The notes under the pieces: model-generated
What the model saw: the letters and a program-made list of their open reading frames with translations, nothing else
What the model was told of the DNA's origin: nothing
The model's database searches: none
Assembly: GCA_016296945.1 (NCBI GenBank)
Contig: JAEDHQ010000024.1
Location: forward strand, 1-23,249
DNA from: Bacilli bacterium
GTDB taxonomy: Bacteria; Bacillota_I; Bacilli_A; ML615J-28; CAG-698
Length of the DNA stretch: 23,249 bases
Direction: 5' to 3'
Part shown: one piece after another, positions 23,206-23,249 of the stretch
Position numbering within the stretch: position 1 is the stretch's first letter
Layout of the letters: the number at the start of each line of letters is the position of its first letter
Position numbers and translations under genes: made by a program

Positions 23206-23249
23206 TAAGAAGTAAAATAGAAATATTAATAAAATCATATAATTTCAAA

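Overview
The window is chromosomal DNA from a very AT-rich, endospore-forming Bacillota. TGA ends several genes and Trp is read from TGG, so this is the standard bacterial code and not the mycoplasma code. A gerA-type germination operon, a sepF/yggT/yggS cluster, a ymfF/ymfH peptidase pair and a BspA-like leucine-rich-repeat protein together suggest a gut Erysipelotrichia-like lineage (for example Coprobacillaceae). That placement is inference from gene content and composition. No rRNA, tRNA, CRISPR array, insertion sequence or prophage was seen.

Layout. (a) 1-1540, plus strand: end of a small membrane protein, then a TetR-type regulator overlapping a six-helix membrane protein, closed by a branched terminator. 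(b) 1655-3469, minus strand: a three-gene overlapping operon of CPBP intramembrane protease, XRE regulator and polytopic membrane protein, with a duplicated ATGCAT-centred element upstream that could be the operator. (c) 3470-5400: a gene-poor stretch, an acetyltransferase-like gene with a near-consensus promoter, and an orphan ssb lacking the usual C-terminal tip. (d) 5410-8955, plus strand: a germinant receptor operon in the order permease (B), GerA (A), lipoprotein (C). It converges through a shared terminator on (e) 8985-11548, minus strand: an M16 peptidase pair, one member active-looking and the other without the zinc motif. (f) 11670-15263, minus strand: a tightly packed six-gene operon yggS-sepF-yggT-unknown-deoC-deoD, with a consensus promoter at one end and a terminator at the other. 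It joins cell-division and PLP-homeostasis genes to deoxynucleoside salvage. (g) ung. (h) 16127-21771, minus strand: a three-gene operon of a large cytosolic zinc-ribbon/LRR protein, a DUF2201-like VWA protein and a MoxR-like AAA+ ATPase, with its own extended -10 promoter. (i) A 372-residue GNAT-like protein with a consensus promoter.

The most interesting element is (h). AAA+/VWA pairs work as chaperone-like remodelling machines, and in some lineages they form the core of conflict systems. Here the pair is translationally packed with a putative sensor or adaptor that carries LRRs and a zinc ribbon but no export signal. The CPBP/XRE/membrane operon (b) and the unknown 292-residue protein inside the sepF cluster are secondary candidates. 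Several start codons were moved to internal ATGs because of ribosome-binding sites or promoters, and each entry gives the reason.
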